A stretch of DNA of 16,017 bases from Pirellulales bacterium. Its GTDB lineage: Bacteria > Planctomycetota > Planctomycetia > Pirellulales > JAICIG01. This document shows positions 5,917 through 12,993 of the stretch, piece after piece (the first letter of the stretch is position 1; each line of letters begins with the position of its first letter). The notes under the pieces were generated by a model. That model did no database searches. It had not been told where the DNA came from and saw only the letters and a list, made by a program, of their open reading frames with translations. The stretch is from NCBI GenBank assembly GCA_025924495.1, contig JAICIG010000150.1, positions 1 to 16,017 of the forward strand. Reading direction: 5' to 3'. The translations under genes and the position numbers were made by a program.

Positions 5917-7845
5917 TTGAGAACGTGCCCTGTCTGCCATCGGGTGGTTCCCGACGCCGCCGTCACATGCCCGCACCCGGGTTGCGGACATTCTCTCGGA
6001 GCTTCGCATACGAGCGTCAAGCGTCCGCCGCCTCCGCCCGCTCATGTGCAAGTCGCGCGTAAAGATGTGCGCGCAACTTCGCCGCAGCCGGGTGCTTCTC
6101 AAGCGGCGGGCGGTCGCATGCTCTCGCGATGGTCGATGCTCGTTTGGACTGCCGCCGTCCTCATTGGATCGGGTCTGGTGGCCGCCGGCTTACTCGCCTT
6201 CTTCCCGTTGCACCGTGACGCCAACGAGTCGGTAGCAATCAATGCGCCCGCCCAGCCGACTGAGCAGCAACGTCCTTTAATCACTAGCACCGTTCTGCCG
6301 CCTTCCAAGCGGCCCTCGAGCAAGGCTCCGCCTGCAGAATTACCCGACGAGAAGCCCAAGCCTTCTGATAAGTCCGCCGCTGCAACGGACAACAAGTCTG
6401 CGGCGCCTCCGGCCGCCAAGTCCGATAAACCACGGGGAGGCGTCGCCGATCCGCCCAAACAACCGGGCCCGAATCAACCGGGCCCAGATGAGCAAAAGAG
6501 GATGGTTGCCAACGAGCCTACCGGGCTGGTGGCCGACGCACCACGCCAGCCCGAGCCGCTCGGCGTTCCAAAGGAGCCTAAGCTGGGCCTCATTGCCGAT
6601 GGTCCCAAGACGCTCTACGAGGAGCGGACCAAACCCAAGACAGCCGAATGGCTCGGCGAGCGCGGCGGAACGATGGAGTCACAGAAGGCGGTCGAAGATG
6701 GCCTGAATTGGCTGGCCCGCCACCAAGGCGAAGACGGCCACTGGGGCGCCGATTGCCTGGGCACGGCTCCCAACTCGCGCTGCGATCGCAGCGCTCCCTG
6801 CCAGGAGACCGGACAAGCCTACGAAATAGCGCAAACCGGCCTGGCCCTGCTCGCCTTTCAGGCGGCCGGGAACTATTACTTCAACGGCCAGAAATACTCC
6901 GACCAGGTGAAGAAAGGTATAGAGTATTTCATCCAGGAACAAGCGGCTGATGGTTCAATCGTCGGTTCCCAAAACCCGACCGCGGAGCAAATCGCCGGTG
7001 GCGCTTTGTTCCAGCAACACTTTATGTACGAACACGCCATGGGAACGTTCGCCTTGTGTGAGGCCTGCGCCGTGGCCATCGCCGAAGGAAAGCAGCCCGA
7101 CCCACGATATCAGACGGCCGCTGAGCGCGCGGTGGCTTTCATCGAAAAAATTCAACACGATGACGGCGGTTGGCGCTATTGGGTTAACGCTAGCGAGACG
7201 AGCGATTGCTCGGTTTCGGGCTGGGTAATGCTCGCTTTGAAAACTGCCCGTGAGGCGAACATCAGTATTTCACCCCAAACCATTACCAGGATGATGGGCT
7301 TCTTTGCCGCCAATTACGCGGATGGTCGGACCAACTATGGCGCCCCGCCAAACCACCCGAGCGACGCCATGACCGGCGTGGGCATGATGGCGGTCGAGTT
7401 CTTCGAGCACAAGCTCGACTCGCCGATTGTGAAAGAGGGCGCTGCCTATCTGGCCGGCAAGGCCGACGCCCTTACCCAGCCACTTGTCGGGCCCGCACGC
7501 GACCAAATACTCAAGCAATTTCAATCTTTGCCCCCAATCGCCGCCATGCCCGCCTCCTTTGATCCCAGCATCAACTATTACCTCTGGTACAATTGCACGA
7601 TGGCCATGTTTCAGGTCGGCGGCGAGCCGTGGCAGCGTTGGAACGCCGTCGTGCGGGACCGCGTGACCGCCTTGCAGGTGCAGGGCGCGGGATGCGATCG
7701 TGGAAGCTGGCCGCCGAGCGATCAGTATAGTGGTCGGGGCGGCCGCATCTATTCCACCGCGCTGGCGGTGCTCACGCTCGAAGTCTACTATCGTTTTCAG
7801 CGCATTGCCGGCCAAGGGGAAAAAGAGATGTTCTTTGAGAAGTAG
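5917..7845 (+). CDS. Zinc-ribbon membrane protein with squalene-cyclase-like toroid domain, copy 2
   Basis: Starting at TTG 5917 the protein has 642 residues. GGAGG at 5902-5906 is 10 bases from TTG 5917 but only one base from the alternative GTG 5908, so TTG fits better. The architecture equals copy 1: zinc ribbon C4/C7/C18/C23, one membrane helix near residues 72-96, a disordered linker and a C-terminal alpha-toroid with NWLARHQGEDGHWG, DCSVSGWVMLALK and GCDRGSWPP. Differences are local: a 15-base tandem duplication lengthens the linker, and one residue is missing in the toroid near the NHPSDAM segment. DNA identity with copy 1 is very high in parts and much lower in others. The gene begins 33 bases after the stop of copy 1, so the two likely share a transcript. 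Function is unknown; no DxDD motif was found. Confidence 0.85.
   Translation: MRTCPVCHRVVPDAAVTCPHPGCGHSLGASHTSVKRPPPPPAHVQVARKDVRATSPQPGASQAAGGRMLSRWSMLVWTAAVLIGSGLVAAGLLAFFPLHRDANESVAINAPAQPTEQQRPLITSTVLPPSKRPSSKAPPAELPDEKPKPSDKSAAATDNKSAAPPAAKSDKPRGGVADPPKQPGPNQPGPDEQKRMVANEPTGLVADAPRQPEPLGVPKEPKLGLIADGPKTLYEERTKPKTAEWLGERGGTMESQKAVEDGLNWLARHQGEDGHWGADCLGTAPNSRCDRSAPCQETGQAYEIAQTGLALLAFQAAGNYYFNGQKYSDQVKKGIEYFIQEQAADGSIVGSQNPTAEQIAGGALFQQHFMYEHAMGTFALCEACAVAIAEGKQPDPRYQTAAERAVAFIEKIQHDDGGWRYWVNASETSDCSVSGWVMLALKTAREANISISPQTITRMMGFFAANYADGRTNYGAPPNHPSDAMTGVGMMAVEFFEHKLDSPIVKEGAAYLAGKADALTQPLVGPARDQILKQFQSLPPIAAMPASFDPSINYYLWYNCTMAMFQVGGEPWQRWNAVVRDRVTALQVQGAGCDRGSWPPSDQYSGRGGRIYSTALAVLTLEVYYRFQRIAGQGEKEMFFEK
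6460..6489 (+). repeat. 15-base tandem duplication in the linker of copy 2
   Basis: CAACCGGGCCCGAAT (6460-6474) is followed directly by CAACCGGGCCCAGAT (6475-6489), 13 of 15 bases identical. It encodes QPGPN then QPGPD in the disordered linker. Copy 1 has only one such segment (LHPD), so the duplication arose after the genes split, or was lost from copy 1. Confidence 0.7.
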
Positions 7846-7934
7846 TACCGAATGCGGATCGAGTGCGAGTGCTTTGCTTGAGATAATTGACGAACGAACT
7901 TTATGATCATCTGATCAAGACGCTAGTAGAGTAG

Positions 7935-7971
7935 AAAATGCCGGCCGGGCAAGTTCAGCGCTTGGCTCGGC
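7935..7971 (-). terminator. Possible intrinsic terminator of the pentapeptide gene
   Basis: Read on the minus strand, a hairpin of about 10 pairs with one bulge (7961-7971 with 7944-7953, 7-base loop) is followed after four bases by ATTTTC. It lies 37 bases beyond the stop of the pentapeptide-repeat gene. The U run is short, so the call is tentative. Confidence 0.35.
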
Positions 7972-8007
7972 AAAAACACTCCGATATGGCGTGTGGCGCC
8001 GCAAGTG

Positions 8008-8898
8008 CTATCTGCTCACTGGAATTCCCAGACGCTTCTCGAACTTCGCGACACATTTGGACCAGAGTCCCTTGTACTGTCGGCCCTCAGCTTCCAGCCG
8101 TAGTCCGTCATAAGGCCCTTTGTGATGTTGCACTGCTTTCCCCTGGACGAGCGGAAAAATCCAGACCGCAGGGTCGCCATCGACACACAGCGCAAAGTAG
8201 TCGTCCACTTGCTCGATGCCGAGGTCGGCCAGTTCGCTGAATCCGTAATTTCCGGATGGCGGGAAGTCAGGATGTTCGAACCCGCACAGCAGAAAAACAT
8301 CGCCGAAGCAGGGCTTCACAGTCGTGAATAGGAGATCAACTTGGTGTTTAGCCGCGTTCTTCCGAGAAGGCTTTCCGTGGCGGGCGATTTTCTGGTCGCT
8401 GGTTCGGCCCAGGCTTTTTAGCATCCTTTCATCCAGGATCGCCTTGTCGCCGTTCTTGGCCAACGCAAATTGCTCGGCGGTGAAACCTTGGACGCCTCGC
8501 AAGTCGGCTCCGTTCAAGTTGGCCCCGGTCAAGTCGGCCGCGTCGAGACGGACCTTGACCAGTTTGGCGCGGCTTAGATTAGCTCCCGCCAGGTTCGCAC
8601 GCGCGAGAACTGCCCCTGTCAAGTCAGCCGTCGACAAGTCGGCGCCAGCCAGATTGGCGTCTCGAAAATCGCCGGAAGTGTACCTCGCCTTGCTGCAAAT
8701 TGCCTCCCGCAAATCGCACCCGAGAAAGTAGCCGCCTGAAAGATCCGCGCCTCGCATGTCGGCGCCGCGCAACATAGCGCCCGCAATGCGAATCGAAGAA
8801 AACCGAATCCCCGATAGGTCACACCCGTTTAAATCGGCTGCGGGGTCCTTCGCCTGGACCGCATTCCGCAGACGTTGCTCGTGTTCGCTATTGGCCAT
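8008..8898 (-). CDS. Pentapeptide-repeat protein with unrecognised C-terminal domain
   Basis: The protein has 296 residues and no signal peptide, so it is probably cytoplasmic. Residues 22-136 are pentapeptide repeats of the A(D/N)LxX type (ADMRG, ADLSG, ANLAG, ADLTG, ANLSR, ANLNG), which fold as a right-handed quadrilateral beta-helix. The repeat ends with a GFTAEQFALAKNGDKA capping segment. A basic linker covers about 160-185. Residues 186-296 are a separate globular domain with FGDVFLLCGFEHPDFPPSG, YFALCVDGDPAVWIFP and a C-terminal helix (LWSKCVAKFEKRLG); I do not recognise the family. It does not look like a gyrase-protecting Qnr, which is repeats throughout. The repeat probably serves as scaffold and the tail as the effector or binding part. 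The ATG at 8898 has only a weak ribosome site. The gene is divergent from the WD40 gene. Confidence 0.82.
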   Translation of the reverse strand: MANSEHEQRLRNAVQAKDPAADLNGCDLSGIRFSSIRIAGAMLRGADMRGADLSGGYFLGCDLREAICSKARYTSGDFRDANLAGADLSTADLTGAVLARANLAGANLSRAKLVKVRLDAADLTGANLNGADLRGVQGFTAEQFALAKNGDKAILDERMLKSLGRTSDQKIARHGKPSRKNAAKHQVDLLFTTVKPCFGDVFLLCGFEHPDFPPSGNYGFSELADLGIEQVDDYFALCVDGDPAVWIFPLVQGKAVQHHKGPYDGLRLEAEGRQYKGLWSKCVAKFEKRLGIPVSR

Positions 8899-9206
8899 GA
8901 CTTTGTCTTCGCCGAACTCGATCCAGGAGTTGTTTTTCGATTACCAGTAGTCCGCACGTTTGCAGGTTTGCCTGCAAAAACGCGAGAACGAAAATGTCTT
9001 AAGTCGAATTCTAGGCGTCTGTTACAGCAGTGTCACGCAGCATTCCATCTGATGCGGAGTTTCACCGACTATTGGTGCGACGAGCCTCTTCGCCAGGCAA
9101 AGTCAGCGGCGGAGGCCAACGATGACGATAAGTTGCGAGCGTCGGAAGCTGACTCAACGCAGGGGCTCGTCTGCCCGCGTGCCAGCGCAAGTGATCGGCC
9201 AAACCT
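8899..9206. other. Divergent intergenic region between pentapeptide and WD40 genes
   Basis: This 308-base spacer should carry promoters for both neighbours. I could not pick a convincing -35/-10 pair. The only clear structure is the perfect inverted repeat at 8959-8978. A plus-strand open frame from 8875 to 9225 overlaps both neighbours and shows no protein-like pattern. Confidence 0.45.
8959..8978. repeat. Perfect 8-bp inverted repeat upstream of the pentapeptide gene
   Basis: TTTGCAGG (8959-8966) and CCTGCAAA (8971-8978) are exact reverse complements around TTTG. The site is 60 to 80 bases upstream of the pentapeptide start, in the zone where an operator or promoter would sit. No U run follows on either strand, so it is not an intrinsic terminator. 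Confidence 0.5.
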
Positions 9207-10169
9207 ATGTCAACATCTGAACTGAAGCTCGTCGAATCCGTTGCGCTCAGCGACGGCGATGAACCGTTTCATGTCGTCGCCTTGTCTCCCGACGGATCGC
9301 TGTTGGCCGCGGCTGGAGGGCATATTCGCCAACCGGGTATCGTCAAAATCCTGGACCGCCGCACCCTTGCACAAGTCGCAACCTTCTGCGTGCAGCAGCC
9401 CGTCGTGACGGGGCTCGTGTTCTCGCCCGGCGGCGACTTGCTGGCGGTTAGCGCCAAATCGACCGATCGCATCGAGTTGTGGCGGCCGGCGCCGGTGGAA
9501 CTCGCGGCGACGTTGCCTCTGCTGTCGCCCGGGCAACGCAGCATCGCCGGACATCGCTTAACGCAAACGCACGTTGCTGACATGGCGTTTGGCGATTCCG
9601 GCGGCGCTCTGCTGGCGGGAAGTTCGGATTGTGTCGCGAAGCTCTTCGATCTGAAGAGCCAGGCGCGCCGCGACTTCGCCAGGCCGCATATGCACAACGT
9701 CGATTTTGTCGCCTTTCTGGCGGAAAGAGATCGCTTTGTCTCCGGATCGTACGACCGCTTATTCGTGTGGGATATTGAAACTGCGAGAATGATCAACTCG
9801 CTGCCGCTTCCGCCCGGCGATAACTGGAAGCATCTGGCGGTGAACGACGGTCGGGGCGTTTTCAGCATTTCGCGCCGCGGCCGCATCTTGTTGTGGAATG
9901 CAGAAACGTGGTCGAGCGAGGCCTTTGAGGTCCGCCTCAAGCCGCCGGTCTGTGCTCTGGCTCATTCTTCTCGGCTCGGCATCGTCGCGATTGGTCTGGA
10001 GAGCGGAACGGTGCTATTCTGGGGACTTGAGCAGCGAAGGCAGATCGGCAGAGCGCGGCTGGCGAAGGACCCGATTTTGTCGCTGGCCTTTGCGCCGCTG
10101 GAAAACGCCATTTGCTCCGTCGCCGTGGCTCCGAGCGAGCGGCTGATGTGGCATGCCTTCCGCCTTTAG
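9207..10169 (+). CDS. WD40-repeat protein forming a predicted seven-bladed propeller
   Basis: The protein has 320 residues and no signal peptide or membrane helix. I can trace seven WD40-like units: HVVALSPDGSLLAAAGG, VTGLVFSPGGDLLAV ending RIELWRP, HVADMAF ending AKLFDLKS, NVDFVAF ending LFVWDIETA, a fifth ending RILLWNAET, PVCALAH ending TVLFWGLEQ, and PILSLAFAP ending at WHAFRL. The whole chain is thus one closed propeller with no extra domain, which suggests a binding or scaffolding partner rather than an enzyme. The ATG at 9207 has no obvious Shine-Dalgarno. The stop overlaps the AGGAG ribosome site of the next gene, which starts 9 bases later, so the two are translated from one message. 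Confidence 0.85.
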   Translation: MSTSELKLVESVALSDGDEPFHVVALSPDGSLLAAAGGHIRQPGIVKILDRRTLAQVATFCVQQPVVTGLVFSPGGDLLAVSAKSTDRIELWRPAPVELAATLPLLSPGQRSIAGHRLTQTHVADMAFGDSGGALLAGSSDCVAKLFDLKSQARRDFARPHMHNVDFVAFLAERDRFVSGSYDRLFVWDIETARMINSLPLPPGDNWKHLAVNDGRGVFSISRRGRILLWNAETWSSEAFEVRLKPPVCALAHSSRLGIVAIGLESGTVLFWGLEQRRQIGRARLAKDPILSLAFAPLENAICSVAVAPSERLMWHAFRL

Positions 10170-10178
10170 GAGCTCTGG

Positions 10179-10529
10179 GTGCAAGAAAATAACGACTCTT
10201 CCAAACCTCAGCCGGGCGTTGTCCCCGTCGAGCAGATGCGAGCGGTGGAACATGGCACGCGTGAAGAGGAGGTGCTGCGACTTGTCGGCGAGCCCAGCTA
10301 TCGTCAGGCGGCCAGCGAAGTCGCTCCGCCTCTGGCGACCTTGCAGCAACTCGGCATTCACCTCTTCGACGGCGCCTTCGGCGACGATTACGATTCTCTC
10401 TGGGTTTACGCCCACGATCGGCGCGGCAAATTCAAGCTCGAGAAGCTCGTCTTGTCGTTCCTGGGTTTCAAGAACGGCGAACTGGTATCATCGTGGCAAG
10501 AGACGCGACATAAGCCTCCTACCGGCTAA
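10179..10529 (+). CDS. Small BamE/SmpA-like protein
   Basis: The protein has 116 residues and starts at GTG 10179, with AGGAG at 10168-10172 six bases before it. The core, VEHGTREEEVLRLVGEPSYR, resembles the BamE/SmpA pattern (G-T-x-E-E-V-x-x-x-x-G-E-P), and the C-terminal part, with a Y-D-S-L-W-V-Y strand and a KNGELVSSW strand, fits the same small alpha-beta fold. In Gram-negative bacteria BamE is an outer-membrane lipoprotein of the BAM complex, but here there is no signal peptide or lipobox cysteine, so this is a cytoplasmic relative, not BamE itself. It is tightly coupled to the WD40 gene upstream. The fold call is by pattern memory and moderately sure; the role is unknown. Confidence 0.75.
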   Translation: MQENNDSSKPQPGVVPVEQMRAVEHGTREEEVLRLVGEPSYRQAASEVAPPLATLQQLGIHLFDGAFGDDYDSLWVYAHDRRGKFKLEKLVLSFLGFKNGELVSSWQETRHKPPTG

Positions 10530-10530
10530 A

Positions 10531-10591
10531 CGAGGGCATCGTCGCCGGCGCCCCTCTGGGTCGCGTCTGCCAATGACCCTGCCATTTTTTT
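10531..10591 (+). terminator. Possible terminator or attenuator after the BamE-like gene
   Basis: GGGTC (10558-10562) pairs exactly with GACCC (10575-10579), and a run of seven T (10585-10591) follows five bases later. A second weak hairpin, GAGGGC with GCCCCTC, sits just before it at 10531-10556. Stems are short (5-6 pairs), so it may be partial readthrough or chance; the T run is unusual for this GC-rich DNA. Confidence 0.33.
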
Positions 10592-10622
10592 CATCTTTAT
10601 CTCAGCAAAAAAGCGACTGCCT

Positions 10623-11051
10623 ATGATTTCCGAACCCGGTCAGGCATCCGCCGGGGCCATCGCCGCCTTGCAGGGCTTCTTCACGGCCATGAATCAGTGG
10701 GAGATCGACTCGTGGCGCAGGTCGCGGCAGGTAAAAGACGGCCAACTCTCGCACGAGGAAGCAACTGCAGTCACCGCGAAAAGATACGAAGAGATCTTTG
10801 CTCAGTATTGTGCACCCGGCAGCATGACTGGCGGCATCTCGTATCAGAAGCCTCCCGAATACGATCCGGCGGCCGAGCCGATTCTCGAGGTCGTGGAAAA
10901 GTCGGCGACGCGCGTCATCATCATGACGCAGCAGACGACCGGTTTTAAGAAGAAGTGCAAGTACGAAGTAGCTTTGACGGACGGCGAGTGGCGGGTTGCC
11001 AAAAAGGCCTGGCAAGACATATCTGGCAAATGGGTGAAAACGGGCCTGTGA
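10623..11051 (+). CDS. NTF2-like protein resembling a polymorphic-toxin immunity protein
   Basis: The protein has 142 residues and no signal peptide. It begins with an amphipathic helix (IAALQGFFTAMNQWE), has a second helix with YEEIFAQYC, a KPPEYDPAAEPI segment, and then three or four beta strands ending in a W-R-V-A-K-K-A-W stretch. This helix-then-sheet layout and the NxWE, IFxxYC and PPxYDP words resemble the NTF2-fold immunity proteins described for polymorphic toxin systems, which bind and block a partner toxin in the cytoplasm. The match is from memory, not a search. ATG 10623 has a poor ribosome site; ATG 10690 (MNQWE) would cut the first helix, so the longer form is kept. It sits between two repeat-scaffold genes, and no toxin is visible in the window. 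Confidence 0.75.
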   Translation: MISEPGQASAGAIAALQGFFTAMNQWEIDSWRRSRQVKDGQLSHEEATAVTAKRYEEIFAQYCAPGSMTGGISYQKPPEYDPAAEPILEVVEKSATRVIIMTQQTTGFKKKCKYEVALTDGEWRVAKKAWQDISGKWVKTGL

Positions 11052-11117
11052 GGCGGGCATCCGAAGGGCTGACCGGAATGTTTCCCGCATGAGAATGGCT
11101 GCGAACTGCGCCCGCCT
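11051..11117 (+). repeat. 8-bp inverted repeat starting at the NTF2-like stop codon
   Basis: AGGCGGGC (11051-11058, its first base being the last of the TGA stop) is the exact reverse complement of GCCCGCCT (11110-11117). The loop is 51 bases and no T run follows, so it is not a standard terminator. It could be a messenger stem loop, or chance in GC-rich DNA. Confidence 0.3.
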
Positions 11118-11180
11118 GGATGAGCCGCGGTTGCGATCGAAGGGTTCGTCGTTGGGCGTTTCTCAAAACTCGGGTGGATC

Positions 11181-12929
11181 GTGGCTCGACGAGAAGAGTA
11201 CGAGTTGACTTTTGGGCAGATAATCGCCTTTTCGGAGCGAGATTTTTTCGTCCTGGCTTTCCGAACTTATGTTGGGCAGCCGGATCGAAACTGGAGCGAG
11301 GTCCTGCCCTGCGATGGAACGCGATGGAAAATTGTCGTCGATCTGCCAGACGTGTGGCTAACGCATCTTTGCGCGGCTGCGCCGGGGACCGTCATCGGAC
11401 TGGATATCTACGGCACGATTTACCGATGCACACGGGAAGGCTGCTGGCGTCTGGACATCAACATCCACGGCGCGAATGCGCTAATTGCGCTTGGCACAGA
11501 CGCCTTTTATCTCGTGGGGGACCGCGGCGACTGTCATCGAGTCTTCGAGGGACGCGTCGAGCGAATTGATTTGGGCATTTCAAAGCAGTTAAGTGGTATT
11601 TGGGGAGCGAGCGAGGACGACCTGACGATCGTTGGTCGAAAGGGGACCTGCTTGCGGCTGCGCTGCGGCAACGTCGAGAAAGAAAATGCGGCGACTGACA
11701 AGGACTTAAACCTCATTTTCGGCGACCTCTCCGGACAGCGCGTCGCGACGGGCCTCGACGGCTTGACGCGCCTTTACGACGGCAGGGCGTGGCAGCCAAT
11801 CGAGACGGACATACCGTGGGGCATAACGGGCATTGCGTTTGACGACGATGGCTCGGTGGTTTGTGCAGGCGATGATTTAATTCGCATTACCAGCAGGGCC
11901 GCTTCGCTGGAGCTAGCTGCCGCTCAGTTTTCGACGAACTTGTACGACGTGACCCGCTTGGGGCCGGGGCGTTTTCTCGCCGTCGGCACGAATCAGACTG
12001 TGCTGATCGGGCCGCCGTGGCGCGCGTACGATGTGCTGCCCGATCCGCGCCCGGCAGCAAGCGATGCCAGGCCTGCGCCAAGCGACTCGGCTGGAGAGAA
12101 CACTCCGCAGTCGATCATTCGTTCCAGTCTCGATCGCCTGGGCGAGGTCGAGTACCCTTCTGATCTCGACCGCGCAGAGGTGCGCCGCGAGGTAAAGCAA
12201 ATCTGCGAACTCGTGCACTCAGAGAACGTGCTCGCGAGCTTGGACGCGGCGGCCGCCGGGGACCAAGTACGTCAACGGGCCGCGATCTATGTGCTGGCTC
12301 AATTTGCCGAGCGCCCCGACGTTGCCGCGCGTTTGAGCGAGATGCTGAAACCGGCGGCGCACGATCTCCTATGGCTGGTCCTGGCAATCGCCCACGGACC
12401 GCTGCCTCAGTTGGCGGGATTTCTCAACGAGATGATTGGCAACGAGCCGCACGAAGCAATCGCCCGCGCCGCCGTGCATGCGATCGGAGAGATGAAATGC
12501 GACGTCAATCTTCCCGTCCTGATGGAATTGGCGTCGCGGGATGTCGGCGATCTCTACGGAAGCGTCTTGTCGGCCCTAAAAGAATTTGCCGTGGAAGCCT
12601 GCAGGCCCGCCTTGCGCAAGGCTTATGAAGCGCCGCCGCGCAAACGCTCGGAAATCATCCGAATAGGCGAAAGCATCACGACCTACGACAAGACGACGGC
12701 CGCGTGGGGGCTGGCGAAGCTTGGAGACGCCGAAGGCATCCAGCACCTGTCCGACCTGGTTGGGGCGCCCGACGCACCGTTGCCGGCCGGGTTTGCGCTG
12801 TACGCCGCGGCGCGAGCTGCGAAGGCCCTCTGCGACGTCTATCACTGGGCTCAGGTTGATAAGCCCGAGAAGATCATCGAGGCGACGCGCAGGCGACTCA
12901 ATTTACCCGAGGTACGGCGGCAACCGTGA
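11181..12929 (+). CDS. Propeller-HEAT repeat scaffold protein
   Basis: The protein has 582 residues, starts at GTG 11181 (weak GGTGG upstream) and lacks an export signal. Residues about 45-285 are beta-propeller-like: repeating units such as GTDAFYLVGDRG, SEDDLTIVGRKG, GQRVATGLDG, DDGSVVCAGDD and GRFLAVGTNQ are spaced roughly 40 residues apart, each with a small-hydrophobic-Val-Gly strand. A proline/alanine/serine linker (about 286-310) follows. Residues about 330-575 are HEAT-like helical repeats: RQRAAIYVLAQFAERPDVAAR, RAAVHAIGEMKCDVNLPVL, SVLSALKEFAVEACRPALR and TAAWGLAKLGDAEGIQHL. Propeller plus HEAT is a protein-binding architecture with no catalytic residues visible. It is the last of four plus-strand genes and probably belongs to the same functional group as the NTF2-like gene 129 bases upstream. 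It converges on the LRR gene with 64 bases between stops. Confidence 0.82.
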   Translation: MARREEYELTFGQIIAFSERDFFVLAFRTYVGQPDRNWSEVLPCDGTRWKIVVDLPDVWLTHLCAAAPGTVIGLDIYGTIYRCTREGCWRLDINIHGANALIALGTDAFYLVGDRGDCHRVFEGRVERIDLGISKQLSGIWGASEDDLTIVGRKGTCLRLRCGNVEKENAATDKDLNLIFGDLSGQRVATGLDGLTRLYDGRAWQPIETDIPWGITGIAFDDDGSVVCAGDDLIRITSRAASLELAAAQFSTNLYDVTRLGPGRFLAVGTNQTVLIGPPWRAYDVLPDPRPAASDARPAPSDSAGENTPQSIIRSSLDRLGEVEYPSDLDRAEVRREVKQICELVHSENVLASLDAAAAGDQVRQRAAIYVLAQFAERPDVAARLSEMLKPAAHDLLWLVLAIAHGPLPQLAGFLNEMIGNEPHEAIARAAVHAIGEMKCDVNLPVLMELASRDVGDLYGSVLSALKEFAVEACRPALRKAYEAPPRKRSEIIRIGESITTYDKTTAAWGLAKLGDAEGIQHLSDLVGAPDAPLPAGFALYAAARAAKALCDVYHWAQVDKPEKIIEATRRRLNLPEVRRQP

Positions 12930-12993
12930 CTCGCGCTCCTCCAAAGTCTGGGCACGATGGCGGCGACTTCACTTATCGAATGCTTCCGCGCCG

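Noticed and set aside
5389..6102. 237-codon minus-strand frame across the junction of the two toroid genes
   Set aside because: It spans both genes and their spacer in antisense, and similar frames recur at the same place in each copy because the DNA is duplicated, not because it is coding.
4666..7508. Insertion sequence or transposon as the cause of the long direct repeat
   Set aside because: The repeat units are complete coding genes in the same orientation with no transposase, terminal inverted repeats or target duplication; gene duplication explains them.
7907..7922. TGATCATCTGATCA pair as a regulatory dyad
   Set aside because: The two TGATCA units are each self-complementary and two bases apart, so they cannot form a useful hairpin, and they lie between convergent genes where an operator is unlikely.
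8395..8835. CRISPR-like or tandem DNA repeat suggested by recurring aagtcggc/caagtcggc words
   Set aside because: The words recur every 15 bases as the antisense of pentapeptide codons (AxLxx), not as conserved repeats with unique spacers.
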